A stretch of DNA of 64,000 nt from Caecitellus pseudoparvulus (GCA_965644315.1 CBFFRQ010000087.1:79724-143723); one strand, 5' to 3'. Positions 24,703 to 35,327 are shown, counted from the stretch's first letter. The notes: generated by a model not told the origin, from the letters alone. Numbers and translations are program-made.

Positions 24703-26925
24703 TCAATCGCTGTCGTCGTCAATGTCCTCGACACATTCCTCAGACGCGGGCTGGGGCGATACGCTTGGCCCTGCCTGTCGTGACGGCACACTGAGCAGGG
24801 TGGGCGTGAGGGCCCCCCAGTGGCCCACCAGCCACCCCCCTCCAGGCACTGCTGCCCCCAGAGGCAGCCCCCCACACCCGGCACGTGCCAGCAAGCTCTG
24901 CCGCTTGGGCCCGAATGCCGCCATAGCACGTGCTAGCGCTGGTGCGTTGGGCATGCGGGCTTGGGCCGGCAACGTGTCTGTGAGCAAGTCACGCATGGAG
25001 GTGCGGGCGCCTGGTGCGTTACACACACCCTGCCGCAGCAGGGCCAAGTTGTCCCGCCGCAACGTACGCAGGGCGAAGAGGGGCGGCTTGCGCAGCGGCC
25101 GAAACGCACGAGGGGCGGGCGCCGCATTGGCCACGGCCGCCGCCCGAGCCGACAAAGTCAACGCATATGCCTCCGCCGACACAGCCACAGTGCCTGTTGC
25201 AGGGCTAGTGCTGGCGCCCGCCGCCCCTGCCGCGTCCTCGCCCAGGCCAGGGTCGTCGGCGCGACGGCCAAGGTGCAGGGCGGCATGAAACGCACCAGCG
25301 AGGCGGTCCGCCGTCGCCCATGTGTCTGCCGCAGTGGCAAAGTGGCCGATGTCAGTGAAGAAATCTGGTGCGTTGTGGGCGAGGAAGGCTGCCACTGTGC
25401 CTCCATCGTAGGCAGTGCTTGCAGCGGTGTGGTCGGGGTCGCTCTCGAGCACCCCGGTTTCCGGGTCCCGTTTGGCGTACAGCAACTTGCCGAGGGCGTG
25501 CAGGGGCGGCAGAAACGCATCGCGGACACGGCGGTGAGATGCCGATGTCAGCGCATCGCGTTCACCGGACCCCCTTCGGTCGTGCCCGACCAGCAGTTGC
25601 AGCGTGTTGATGGCGTGTCGGAGGTCGCCTGAACTGCCCTCTGCGATGCAACGCAGCAGGTCGTCCGAGTCACACCCATGCGGCGCGTGTGTGGAGCCTG
25701 TCCGCCTGCGTTTGACGCTGCCGCCAACGCCCCTGGCGCCTGCGAGGTTGGCGACACGAGCCAGGGCTCGGCGCATGCGACCTGGTGGCACGGGCGGCAG
25801 TGTCAGGACCAGGCTGCGAGGGTGGTGCACGATGTCCGCACCCCATTCCCGCACGAGGGCAGGCAGGCATGCCGTCTCTCCCACTGCTGGGCCAGAGGAC
25901 ACACACACCGCTACAAGTGCACGCGAGGCTGATGCTGAGCTGTGGGCGCTGCGGCGGAGGTGGTCGGAAACCGCTCGGAGGGCGGCGTCGCCCACGGCTC
26001 CATGCCGTGTTCGCGGAACACTGTCCAGGAGGATGACCGAGTGTGGGCCGCAGCCCTGTCGGCGTGACGTGACTTGTGGCTTGTGGGCAGGGGGCGTCGG
26101 GTCACTCCCTGCCACGGCCAGCGGCGCATACGCAGATGCGCTGCCAAGAAACGCATCAAAACAGCCCCCCGCGTCCACCCACTCCACATCTGCATCTCCC
26201 TGCCTCTGGAACGCCTCCATGGGTGCCTGGGCGGAGGTGTGTGGCAGGTACCCCCCCTGAGCCCCCCCCTGACCCCCCTCACTGCTCCACCTGTGCACCG
26301 GCACGCCGGCTTCCTTCGCACACACCTGCAGGGCTGTGCTCTTGCCTGTTCCGGGTGGGCCCACTAGGAACAACAGGCACGGCCTCTGGGGGTGTTCCCC
26401 GCTCATGCATGCCTGCACCTCTCGCAGGCGAGGCTTGTGCCATGCCAAGTCAACCGAGTCAACGGGTGCGAAAGCTTCGTGCCAGGGAGTGGCAGCGGCA
26501 GGGGGGGGTGAGGGGGGCCTCCATACCCGCTCCCGCTTGGTGCCCCCCGTGCTGGGCTTCCGAGATGCAGTGCGGCCGCGCTTGGGCTGCGGCAGAGGTG
26601 CGCTGCTGCGTTGTGGCAGCACTGGCAGGGTTGGCAGCTGGCTCGGCTGCCCAGGTGGAACCAGCGTCAAGCCCAGCAGAGATGCGAGGGAGTGGGGGTT
26701 GCTGGCACTGGACGTGGATGTGCAGGGGAGGACGACAGCGTCTTCATCCGAGGAGCTGCCCAAATCGATGAAGGGGCTGTGGGAGGCTGGCACCGTCGAA
26801 GGTGCGGCTTTTGCTCCGGCGCTGCCGCCTGCCGTTGCGCGACGCTTGCCAGGGCCAGATGGCAGCCACACATCGCTGTCGCTGTCGCTGTCGCTGGCGA
26901 CGTTCACAATGAGTGGACTTGCCAT
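24703..26925 (-). CDS. RAD17: RAD17-like checkpoint clamp loader
   Basis: Probable RAD17, the large subunit of the alternative clamp loader that puts the 9-1-1 clamp on damaged DNA. It is a single exon of 740 residues starting MASPLIVNVASDSDSD; the frame is open further upstream, but that part overlaps the divergent gene and is not needed. After a disordered N-terminus come WHEAFAPVDSVDLAWHK and the Walker A motif GPPGTGKSTALQ. The sensor region includes GDLRHAINTLQLL and later ALGKLLYAKRDP and FFTDIGHFATAADTWATAD, all in the order seen in RAD17. It ends EECVEDIDDDSD, an acidic tail like the RAD17 C-terminal 9-1-1-binding motif. The Walker B segment reads SVILLDSVPRT, with only one acidic residue. 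RAD24-type naming applies if it is closer to the yeast protein. Confidence 0.8.
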   Translation of the reverse strand: MASPLIVNVASDSDSDSDVWLPSGPGKRRATAGGSAGAKAAPSTVPASHSPFIDLGSSSDEDAVVLPCTSTSSASNPHSLASLLGLTLVPPGQPSQLPTLPVLPQRSSAPLPQPKRGRTASRKPSTGGTKRERVWRPPSPPPAAATPWHEAFAPVDSVDLAWHKPRLREVQACMSGEHPQRPCLLFLVGPPGTGKSTALQVCAKEAGVPVHRWSSEGGQGGAQGGYLPHTSAQAPMEAFQRQGDADVEWVDAGGCFDAFLGSASAYAPLAVAGSDPTPPAHKPQVTSRRQGCGPHSVILLDSVPRTRHGAVGDAALRAVSDHLRRSAHSSASASRALVAVCVSSGPAVGETACLPALVREWGADIVHHPRSLVLTLPPVPPGRMRRALARVANLAGARGVGGSVKRRRTGSTHAPHGCDSDDLLRCIAEGSSGDLRHAINTLQLLVGHDRRGSGERDALTSASHRRVRDAFLPPLHALGKLLYAKRDPETGVLESDPDHTAASTAYDGGTVAAFLAHNAPDFFTDIGHFATAADTWATADRLAGAFHAALHLGRRADDPGLGEDAAGAAGASTSPATGTVAVSAEAYALTLSARAAAVANAAPAPRAFRPLRKPPLFALRTLRRDNLALLRQGVCNAPGARTSMRDLLTDTLPAQARMPNAPALARAMAAFGPKRQSLLARAGCGGLPLGAAVPGGGWLVGHWGALTPTLLSVPSRQAGPSVSPQPASEECVEDIDDDSD

Positions 26926-27349
26926 TTGGCCTGATCTAGCGGTTGCGTGGCGCCTCTGGACAGTGCGGCGGCCTTTGCAGTGTGCGGCTTTTGGTTGCGC
27001 CCAGCTGCGCAGCTTGCAAAAATTCGGACCAATGCACGGGTGTCGAGCAGACCGGCCACACCGGGGGGAGTGTTGTGATCTGTAATGTATTGTTGATTGT
27101 GTCGGCTGTGCATAGTTTCGCACTTCTGCTCCTGCGGAAGATCTGCCGAGTTGCCGCCTGGCCTGCGGAAATTGAGCCACTTGGCACCTCTCTTCTTCTC
27201 CCCCCACAAAACCCCGTCTGCAGCACTTCCGCTGGAATTTCAAAGCCTTGAACACTATCACTGAAGAAACGAAGTATAACAGCGCAGCCTCTTTGTCAGT
27301 ATCGCCTGCTAAACCAAGCACACCGCCCCTTCGCGTGCACACCACCAGG
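26926..27349. promoter_or_regulatory. Bidirectional promoter region, RAD17 / HAD phosphatase
   Basis: A 424-bp gap between start codons at 26925 (-) and 27350 (+). It contains GCGGAAATTGAGCCAC at 27165-27180 on the plus strand, so CAATTTCCGC in RAD17 orientation. The identical 16 bp recur at 29478-29493 before the SpoVS gene. No other structure is obvious. Confidence 0.5.
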
Positions 27350-28436
27350 ATGGCAGCATCCCCTGAGCCAGGGCTGACAGGCACACCGCAGCCTGCCGCC
27401 GCTGAAACAGGCAGCGACCCCCATGAACTGCTTGCCTCTGGACGGCCACTTCCGCAACCCATCTTGGGGGCTGTGGTTGACCTGGATGGCACCCTGCTTG
27501 ACTCAGAGCCTATCTACTTCCAGTGCTACAAGCATGCAGCGGGCAGGTGCGCATGTCAGGGCAACGCAGCAGAGTGCTGCCTCCCAGGTCATGCAGCTCA
27601 CTGCATTGTTTCACCCCCCCCACCCACCTCCCTCTCTCCCTTTCGCAGCTTTGGTGTGCCGTATGAGGTGCGGGTGGGACGAGGGGCACACCTGGGGTCC
27701 TTGCCTCAAACAAGCCTCAGCCAGGCCCACACCCCCCGACAACCCTCACTTTCCTGCGCAGCTTGAACGGGACCACGCGCAGATCATCGGCAGGCCAGAG
27801 GTGGCAGGTGCAGAAACGCTCATCGCACACTTGAAGCTGGAGGGCGTGACGCCGGGGCAGTTCTTGAAGGTGCGCGAAGTCGAGGCAGTGCGATGGCTGG
27901 CAGCCCCCCCCCCCCTATGCACACCCCTCTCATCCTCCTTCCAGGCCCGTGATGAGAAGTTCAAGGAGCTGATCGGCGATGTACAGGCCCTGCCAGGTGC
28001 AGTGCAGTTGCTGCGTTGGTTGAAGGAGGAGCTGCACCTGCCAGTGGCAGTGGCCACTTCCAGCAGCCGCGAATACTTGCCGCTGAAACAGGCAAAGAAT
28101 GCCGAGCTGTTCAGTTTCGTGGACGCTGTCGTGTGTGGCGACGACGATGTGGTGGGCGCTGGCAAGCCGGCACCGGACATTTTTCTGGCTGGCGCAAAGG
28201 CACTGCACTTGCCACCCACCAGCTGCATTTCGGTGGAAGACGCCATTTCCGGCGTCAAGGCAGCAACTAGCGCAGGCATGTGGACTGCCTGCGTGCCGCA
28301 CCCCAGCGTCCCCGTGCAGCAGTATGTGGAAGCTGGCGCCGACCTCATAAGCCCGGGCGGCTTGCTGCCTGTTCTGAGCTGGCTCAAGGCGGCTCTGGAA
28401 GCGCAAGTCAAAACAAGTGGGGGTCAAGGCGAGTGA
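27350..28436 (+). CDS. HAD-superfamily phosphatase (HDHD1/pseudouridine-5'-phosphatase-like)
   Basis: Haloacid dehalogenase-like phosphomonoesterase of the beta-phosphoglucomutase/HDHD1 type. Four exons join in phase: 27350-27546, 27649-27667 (only 19 bp), 27762-27869 and 27945-28436, giving 271 residues. Motif I is VVDLDGTLLDSE, with the nucleophile Asp followed by the general acid Asp. Motif II is the Ser in VATSSSREY. Motif III is the Lys in GAGKPAPDIFL, and motif IV is the acidic pair in SVEDAISGVKAA. The helical cap between motifs I and II includes IIGRPEVAGAE. The substrate cannot be set from sequence; relatives act on pseudouridine-5'-phosphate, 2-deoxyglucose-6-phosphate or other small sugar phosphates. 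An upstream in-frame ATG-proximal extension is possible. It is convergent with the SpoVS gene. Confidence 0.9.
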
Positions 28437-28497
28437 CGGGGGCTGCATTGCGGCGGCAGGGCGGGGTCTGGCCCGGTGTGCGTTTGGGCGAAACGGC

Positions 28498-29444
28498 TCA
28501 CACTTGTTCCGCGAGTAGGTCCAGCCGCACTGCTGTTCGCCCCCCCTCGGCGTCCTCCTCACCCTCCTCGTCCACGTGCACAAAGCGAGGCTTCATGGAC
28601 AGGTCGAAGCCTTCCTCGGCCAAGTACCCGCGAGCTCGGATGACGCTCTGCACCATATTCCGCACCGCATCAGCGCCGATGCCGACAATGCACACCCGCC
28701 TAGCCTCCCGCACACGCCCGGCAATGGCACCTGCCACTTTGGATGGCTGGCTGGCGTTGCCGCACCGCAGCGTGTCTGCCTGTAACGCAGCAGCGCTGGC
28801 GGCGGGCGCGCTGCTCTTGCGCACATGCAGCATGACAGCGTTCGGCCCCACAGCCTTGTTCGCGGCAGGCTTCACAATGAGGTCGAAGCCGTCCTGGGCC
28901 ACGTACTGCCGAGCAACTGCCAGGCTTTTGACTGCTGCGTTGATGCTTGACGCGCCGATGGCGGCGAGGGCGGGTGGGTCCCCCTTGCGGGCCGTGTGTG
29001 CGACACTGCCCGCTACGCGTTTCGTGGAGGAGGTGCCTGCCACCAGCAGCACACGCTTGTCCTCAGGCCCAGCTGCCAGGGCATCCGAATCAGCGCCTGG
29101 CATGCCGATGTCGCGTGTGCTGGGTGTGGACCGCTGTGCCTGCTTGCGGCCGCCGGCTCGGCCTGTGGGCGGGTGAAACGCAGCAGGTGGGCGGCGCGCG
29201 GCAGTGCAGGCGCAGGAACACACACACCTCTACGACGGCCCTGGCGTGGCCCTGTCTTGGCAGGCGCAGGGGCGGCGTCGGTTGGCGGCACGATGTCCAC
29301 ACCACTGCGGCAGGTGAGGCGAGGCGCACTGGTGCTGGTGCTGTGCTCTGAGTCACTCTCGCGCTGGCAAAAGTGGCAGTGCCTGACGCACGGAGGAGCA
29401 GCGGACATGAAGGATGTCTCGGTGTGGGCTTGCTCAGCAGCCAT
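28498..29444 (-). CDS. Tandem SpoVS-domain protein
   Basis: Two exons (29444-29228 and 29162-28498) join in phase 1 to give 293 residues. The N-terminal ~110 residues are disordered and include Cys/His (CVRHCHFC) and basic GRRRGRAGGRK segments. Two copies of the SpoVS fold (Alba superfamily) follow. Copy 1 runs from VLLVAGTSSTKRVAGSV through AIGASSINAAVKSLAVARQY to FDLIVKP. Copy 2 runs from LRCGNASQPSKVAGAIAG through VGIGADAVRNMVQSVIRARG to FDLSMKPRFVHVDEE, ending in RTAVRLDLL. In bacteria SpoVS is a single short domain affecting sporulation and septation, and Alba-like folds often bind nucleic acid. A nucleic-acid role here is inference. It is preceded by the CAATTTCCGC element. Confidence 0.8.
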
Positions 29445-29815
29445 CTTGGCGTGGAGCTGCGGTGGAGGGGGTGGCCAGCGGAAATTGAGCCACGTGAGAG
29501 TGCTTTGCAGCGTGTGGCAGGCTGGCAGCAAGTGGACAGAGGGCAGCGCAATGCTTCGTGGGCATAACGTGTTGCTAGGATTTGCCACTTCCCTGTTGGG
29601 TCGTGTGGCAGTGTGTACCACGACGCCCCATTGCTGGGTAGCGCCCCCCCTCATCAACACAGCCAATCCATCACGCACCGCCCTCCACACACAGCTCCTC
29701 CGCGAAACGCAGGGCGCAGCAGGCGGCAACACTCCACATCCACCCAGCCTGTGCATTGTGTGACGAGGCCGGGGACAGAGCACGCACGTGAACACCAACA
29801 CTCCCTGCTCCACCC
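29445..29815 (-). promoter_or_regulatory. Upstream region of SpoVS gene, with shared 16-bp element
   Basis: 371 bp between the SpoVS start (29444) and the stop of the polytopic membrane gene (29816). GCGGAAATTGAGCCAC at 29478-29493 lies about 34 bp upstream of the ATG and is identical to 27165-27180 before RAD17. The rest shows no gene. Confidence 0.5.
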
Positions 29816-32800
29816 TCACACCTTGCTGTCTCCGGCACCCCCCCCTCCAGCTGCTGTGAGAGGGTTCGGCACTGCCACAGCCCCCGCTGCGGCAGCACTG
29901 GCCGCACCCCCCGCCACAACGCTGGGTCGGCGCCCCGTCCAGGCTTGCTTGGGCTTGGACTTGTGCAGGTCGTTCAGGGTGTTCAGCTGCTCGTACAGTG
30001 CGTCCAGGACAGCGTCGGAGACGAAACGCCGCGTGGAACGGAAGGGTTTGCCCTCCAACTCTTCCTCCAGCTTGTCACGGGGCATGGGGCGATAGGCAAG
30101 TGCCTTGGAGGAGCGGGGGTCTAGAATGTCCGCACACCCAGCCACGGCGCCCAGGTTGGTGTTGTTCTCCCACACGCTGGACCAGAAGCAGTACCACAGG
30201 GCACAGGCGGGGTGTGAACGCAGCAGGGCCATGCGCTGGAACAGGAACTGCAGACCAGCCTTGTGTTTCTCCATGAGGCCAGTCATGTCTGGGTTGGTTT
30301 CCCAGGTTGCCAGGTACCGTGCGAGGTCGGCGGGGGACATGGCGCTCGCGTCGTACACGTGCAGCCAGAAAGCGGAGGAGAGGGTGGCTTCCTTGTCGGC
30401 CTCTTCCTTGCGGAATTTGGCGCGGTACTCGATGCACTTCTGGCGCCAGCGCGGCAGGTGCGTGGAGATGATGCGAGAGTTCTTGGGGTCGTTCAGCAGC
30501 GCGGCGGCCTTTGTCCCGCGCACCTCGAACTTGTTGTTGAAACCCACTGCCTCAGCCGACAGCGTCGTGGATTCGTTGGAGAAGTACGCCATTTGCCCTG
30601 TGCGCGGCTTGCGGGCCTCACCATGCCCGTCGTTGTACCGCAGTGAGAATTTGAAGCCTCGCGCCATCTCCTTGCTGTCCTCAGCAGCGACCTGGGGGGG
30701 GGGCAGGGGGGGCGGCATGTGCGTGGCGGGCAGGCAGGCAGTGTGTGGCTGTGCGTGGCGGGGGGTGACTCACATTGACTCGCGGGCGGTGGAAGAACAG
30801 GTGCACGCGGATGGTGGAGTACACCGTGCGCGTCTTGGTGTTGCCCTCGCTGTCGCGGTACGTCTCCGTGCCGTCTTCCACGGTGCGCGTCACCCACTCG
30901 TCGTGTTCCACGTGGAACAGCTCCCCCGACATGTCAGCTGCGCGCAGCTGTTCGCGCACGTGGCGCCGCCGGCGCACTTCGGGGGAGCTGTTCTTGGCTG
31001 CGAACTCGAGAATGTTCTCTTCCCAGATGAACGCATAGTCGTCATCGTCGTCGAATGCCAGCACGACGTGGAAGGGGTACGTGTACACGATGGCTTTCGC
31101 GAAGTGTGTGCGGGAGGAGTTCTTGCCGTCCGCCACACCTGCGTCACTGTCCCAGAACGCGTCCACACCTTCCAGCTCATTCATGATGAAGGCCCGTGCC
31201 GCGGCACGTTCATACGCATAGTGAAAGTGTTCCGTAATGCGCTTGCGCCCGACGTCGGCCGTGATGCGTTGCAGCTCCACGAGGCGTTTCGCGACGGCTT
31301 CGTCCTGCCCCCGCAGCAGCAAGCTCTGCCAGAAGGGGTGCCACACACGCAGCTTCACTTCCTTCTCCAGGTCCAGCAGCAACTCCCCACCCTTGCCGAC
31401 AAAGGTGCCGACGAAGCCGCCCTTGCGGTGGCGCCCCACGTTCTCGAACTCCAGCGCGCCCCAGCAGAACTGCACCATGCTGCGCACAGCCGCAAAGCCC
31501 CACAGCACCATGAGCAGCATGACCAGGGCATTCACGCCGTTGGCCACGTTGATGAGGATGCCCATGATGGTGGAGGTGTTGGGCAGAATGGCGGAGGAGC
31601 CGATGAGGCCGAAGGCGATGGTGAGCAAGTTCGCCACGCGACCGGAAACCTCCATCACGTCTGCCTGTGCGTTCAAGAAGGGCGACGCGATGAACGCGAA
31701 GACCACCATGATCACCAGCACACCCAGGGACAGTGCTGTCTGCAGCAGCACCCTGTCGAACAGCAGCACGACAAGCAGGGCTAGAATGAGCTTCACAAGC
31801 ATCACCAGCACCTTGTAAAACGCCCACTTGCGCTCGTAGCTGTCGTACAAGAACAGGTACGGCGAGCTCAGCTGCCGGGGGTCCGTCTGCATGTCTTCCT
31901 CGTACATGGCGTCGGTGTACTCGACCCGCTCCCCCGTCTCGTCGTACCGCGAGTTGGGGTCCTCTCGCGACCCCACGGGCTTGTTGCGCTGAATCAGCAG
32001 GTACGTTCGGATGGGCAGGCCCAGTGTGAACACTGCGACGAGGAAGCCTGCCACCACCTGGCTGGCAGTGTAGTACTCCCATCCGGAACAGTCGCAGGAG
32101 ACAGAGTCCAGGGCACCGCCACGGTCTGTCTCCTTGCAGTCCACCCCTCCCGCACCCAGTGCCTGCAGCGCCCTGCCAGCTGTCGCGTCACACACGAGCA
32201 GTTGGAAGGCGGAGCGGGACACGGGCAGGTACAAGGAGAAGGCGGCCGTGAAGATGTACTTGATGGCTGTGAGTGTGCGCTTGCTCTCGGTGGCCAGCAC
32301 ATCCCACGTCTTGGCTTCCTTGCCTTGGCGGATTTCGTCCATTTGCAGGGACGAGGTCATGCACATGGCCCAGAGATAGGCAAGGATGAGCAGGACGGCG
32401 ATGACGACGATGGTGATGTAGATGTACAGCGGGTTCAGGGAGGGCACGACGAAGGAGATGTCCAGGGAGATGATGGAGGAGACGTTCCCGAACACCAGCT
32501 TGGCGGAGCGCATGGCATCAGACGCCACGCCGGCGATGAACAGCGACAGCAACTGCGCGAAGTCACGCAACACCTCCAGCTTCACGAACGAGAACAGGGA
32601 CACCGTCGCGCCAGCTGCCGTGGCCAGTGCGAACACGAGCTTGTCGCGCGACTCCGTGTACATCTCAGCGGCGTCCTGGAACGAGACAAGGCTGCGGCCT
32701 TTGGCGAGGCCCGACGCCCAAAAGTCCGCACCCGCCGCCAGCCCCACCTTCAAGTCCGTCGAAATGGCCGCAGTCTCCTCTGCCGCCATGGCTGCCGCAG

Positions 32801-34103
32801 CGGCGGCGCCCTCGGACACAGCGGCAGGCAGCGCAGCCGAGGAGAGGCGGCGCACTTTATCCCCCACTGCGCCGGCGACGCGACCAGCACCCTCGGCTGC
32901 GCGACCAGCGCCCTCGGATGCCGCCGACGCGACCGCCGTGGCAGCTGCGGCAGCTGTGGAGGCCCCCTCCTCAGCTGCTGCGGAGGCTGCTGCTGCAGCA
33001 CGGGCGATGGCTTCGCTGACGGACGGAACGGGCGCAGAAATGTCCACGTCCGTCTCCAAATCCCGCACGACAGCCTTAGTCTTCTTGCTGACGGTGCCGA
33101 CAGCCGAGCCAGTGGCGGCAATGACCTTGCCGCCATCTGCCGCAGCAAAGGTGGCCGCTGTCGCGCCGCCCTCCAGCACTGCACCGCCCACTGTCATGCC
33201 GGCAGTGGTGCCGCCAGCGGCCTTGCCGCCCCCCGCCCCCGCCAGGGGGTTCTTCACCTTCACGCCGGCTTTCTTGATGAAGGTCTTCGCAGCAGATGCA
33301 GCTTGGGATCGGTTCGGGTTCTTGGTGGTCACGCTCACCTGTAGGTCGGCAATGTCCTCGCCACTGTACATGGGCGGAGTCACACCGGCGAAGCAGCAGT
33401 GTGCCGGCTGTGTGAAGCGGGGCGCAGAGGGGGCGATGAACAGGCCCTCGTACGGCGCCGGCGGCTCGTCGCCCTCTGCGTCGCGCACTGCGATGGCCCC
33501 TGGCGCGATGGCGGAGTCCTCCTGCGCCCGCCACTCCCACTGCTCACCCTCCACACCAGCCGCCACCTGCACTGCACCTGGGTTGGAGCCGTCCAGCACG
33601 ACGCAGTCCACGTAGCAGTCCTGTGCGCGAGGAAGTGCACGGGTGGCACACTGGGTGTTTGAGGGGTACTGCATGGCCGGCACAGGGCCCACGCACCTTG
33701 TCGTCGCCTTCCGTGTCCCATTGCACCAGCACCCTCACACCAGCGCGCAGTGCAGCAGGCGCCATGGGGCACCGACTCGGAAACGAAGGCACAACGACGA
33801 AGGAGCTGCGCCGATCGAGATGAGGGGGGTGGAGGCACGCTTTGCGATAGTTTCCAAGAAGTACGCGGGTGCTGCGCAGCAGGGCGGGACGCACCGGCCC
33901 AGGATCGGCTCATGTGCGCCGCCGGGTGCGGCGTGGACGAAGTCGCTGCCCGACACCTCGGCCAGCGTTCCAGCACACCACACGAAGCCAATGTCAGCAA
34001 CGGCGACAGAGACGGGGTCAGCGTCATCCTTTGCTGTGATTCCATCTGTTGCATTCAGCACCAGCGCGACGTCGCCCACTTTCGGGGCGTCACTGGCCGC
34101 CAT
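29816..34103 (-). CDS. Polytopic membrane protein with TRP-like domain
   Basis: Predicted membrane protein of 1,322 residues. Four exons join in phase: 34103-33895, 33733-33697 (37 bp), 33620-30774 and 30691-29816. There is no clear signal peptide; the start is MAASDAPKVGDVALVLNATD. A long Ala/Gly-rich middle region (roughly residues 180-370) precedes about eight hydrophobic segments, including LYIYITIVVIAVLLILAYLW, VVAGFLVAVFTLGLPI, LVMLVKLILALLVVLLF and LSLGVLVIMVVFAFIA. The segment SPYLFLYDSYERKWAFYKVL matches in pattern the [20 protein letters not shown] segment of the giant surface protein, so the two probably share the same TRP-like module. The C-terminal ~450 residues are soluble and rich in aromatic and charged residues. 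I cannot name a transported substrate. A TTCCGC element lies 12 bp before the ATG. Confidence 0.78.
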
Positions 34104-34587
34104 CGTGCACTGCTGCGGAAGTTGACGCAACCCACGGCGTGGTCGTGGGGGCGTGTCGTCGCCTCTTCAGCCCTGCTCGAAGCAAAGGCTGGGGATAGCA
34201 GTGTACAATGAAATGTGTAGAGCGTAGATTGGCTGCCTTTCTCTGCCCCTCCCAACCAGCTCCGCGGCGGCTCCTCGTTGACACGCCGTTCTCAAGAGCA
34301 GAAGGCGCTCTGAGCGCTAATACGCACATTCCCCTGGTCCGTGCATTGGTGTGTTCAAAGCACTTCATCCCCAGTGGCACATGAAGTAGTGCAGGCGATG
34401 CACACGCTGCCCCATGTGGCGCTGCAGGGGTGACTTGGCCGACAGTAGCTTGCCAGCACCTCTCTGTCCACCAGAGAGCAGCTCCACAAGCGGAACTGGG
34501 CAGAGCCAGAGCAGGTGCTGCGTTCCTCTGCAACTATGCTCTGCTTCATAGGCAAGGCATGGGTGCGGGGGGGGGAACTGCACAGCT
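34104..34587. other. Intergenic, no gene recognised
   Basis: 484 bp between the polytopic membrane gene start and the next gene's stop. GCGGAAGTTGAC at 34115-34126 is a near match to the element seen before other genes (CAACTTCCGC in gene orientation). I see no RNA gene or coding frame. Confidence 0.4.
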
Positions 34588-35147
34588 TCAGCGCCCCGAC
34601 CCAGCACCACCTTGCAACGCATCGAGAGGGTCAGCGTACGGCTTACCCTGCTCTGCAATGATGAGGGCAGCCTGCCGCACGGACTCCAGCAGCTGTGCTG
34701 ACTCCTCTGGGCTCAAGGCTTTGTCCTTGGAGCGCTCTTCGTCGGCATCGCGCTGGGTTTCGTTGCGAAACGCCGCCGGCTTGTCTGAGCTCAAGTACGC
34801 ATGGCCTTCCTTCTCTGCACCACAAGCGGCAAGAGGCAATGCAGTGCTGAAGATCAATATTTTCGTTCATCGTGTGCCCAAACCCGCCAGACCGACTCCA
34901 AAGCGAGGACAAGGCGCTGATGCGCCGCCTGCGGAATACGAAGCACGCACCCTTTGCGCCAAAGAAAATGGGGTACCCAACAGCCCCGAAAATAAGGGAC
35001 AGTGCCAGGGGCACCTTCAGTCCATGTGGGATCCTGCAGGAAGGGTTCATGGACCGGTGGGGCCGCCATGTACTGGGCGCAGCTGCAGCGCCGTGTCACG
35101 CACGCCTTCGTGTCCAGGTACGCCTGTATGGCGCGCCGCAGCACCAT
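34588..35147 (-). CDS. Small single-pass membrane protein, possibly mitochondrial
   Basis: Not recognised. Three exons (35147-35104, 35072-34951, 34814-34588) join in consistent phases with GTGCGTG donors and give 130 residues. The N-terminus MVLRRAIQAYLDTKATWRPH is basic and amphipathic, which would suit mitochondrial import. One hydrophobic segment follows, VPLALSLIFGAVGYPIFFGA, then a soluble acidic tail containing EKEGHAYLSSDKP and SPEESAQLLESVRQAAL. The general plan (short basic N-side, one helix near residues 45-65, hydrophilic C-side) is like small accessory subunits of respiratory complexes, but no family motif is certain. It lies between the polytopic membrane gene and DRC1 on the same strand. 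Confidence 0.6.
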
Positions 35148-35327
35148 GGCTGGCAGGCCAGACTAGCGCAGTGGAATATAAACCCACTGGGCAACAGTGC
35201 ATTGGCTGGGTGAAAACGGGGCCTGGGTGGGCTTTCTTGGCAGGGTTGTTTGTGCCGCAGGCCTAACTGCCACACAAGCAGCACCACTTCACACTTTCCA
35301 GCAGGCACCCCCCCCCCCCTGCAAGCT

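Noticed and set aside
26926-27492. N-terminal extension of the RAD17-like protein up to 27492
   Set aside because: The frame is open, but the sequence overlaps the divergent HAD gene and shared promoter element. The Met at 26925 directly precedes the protein-like N-terminus.
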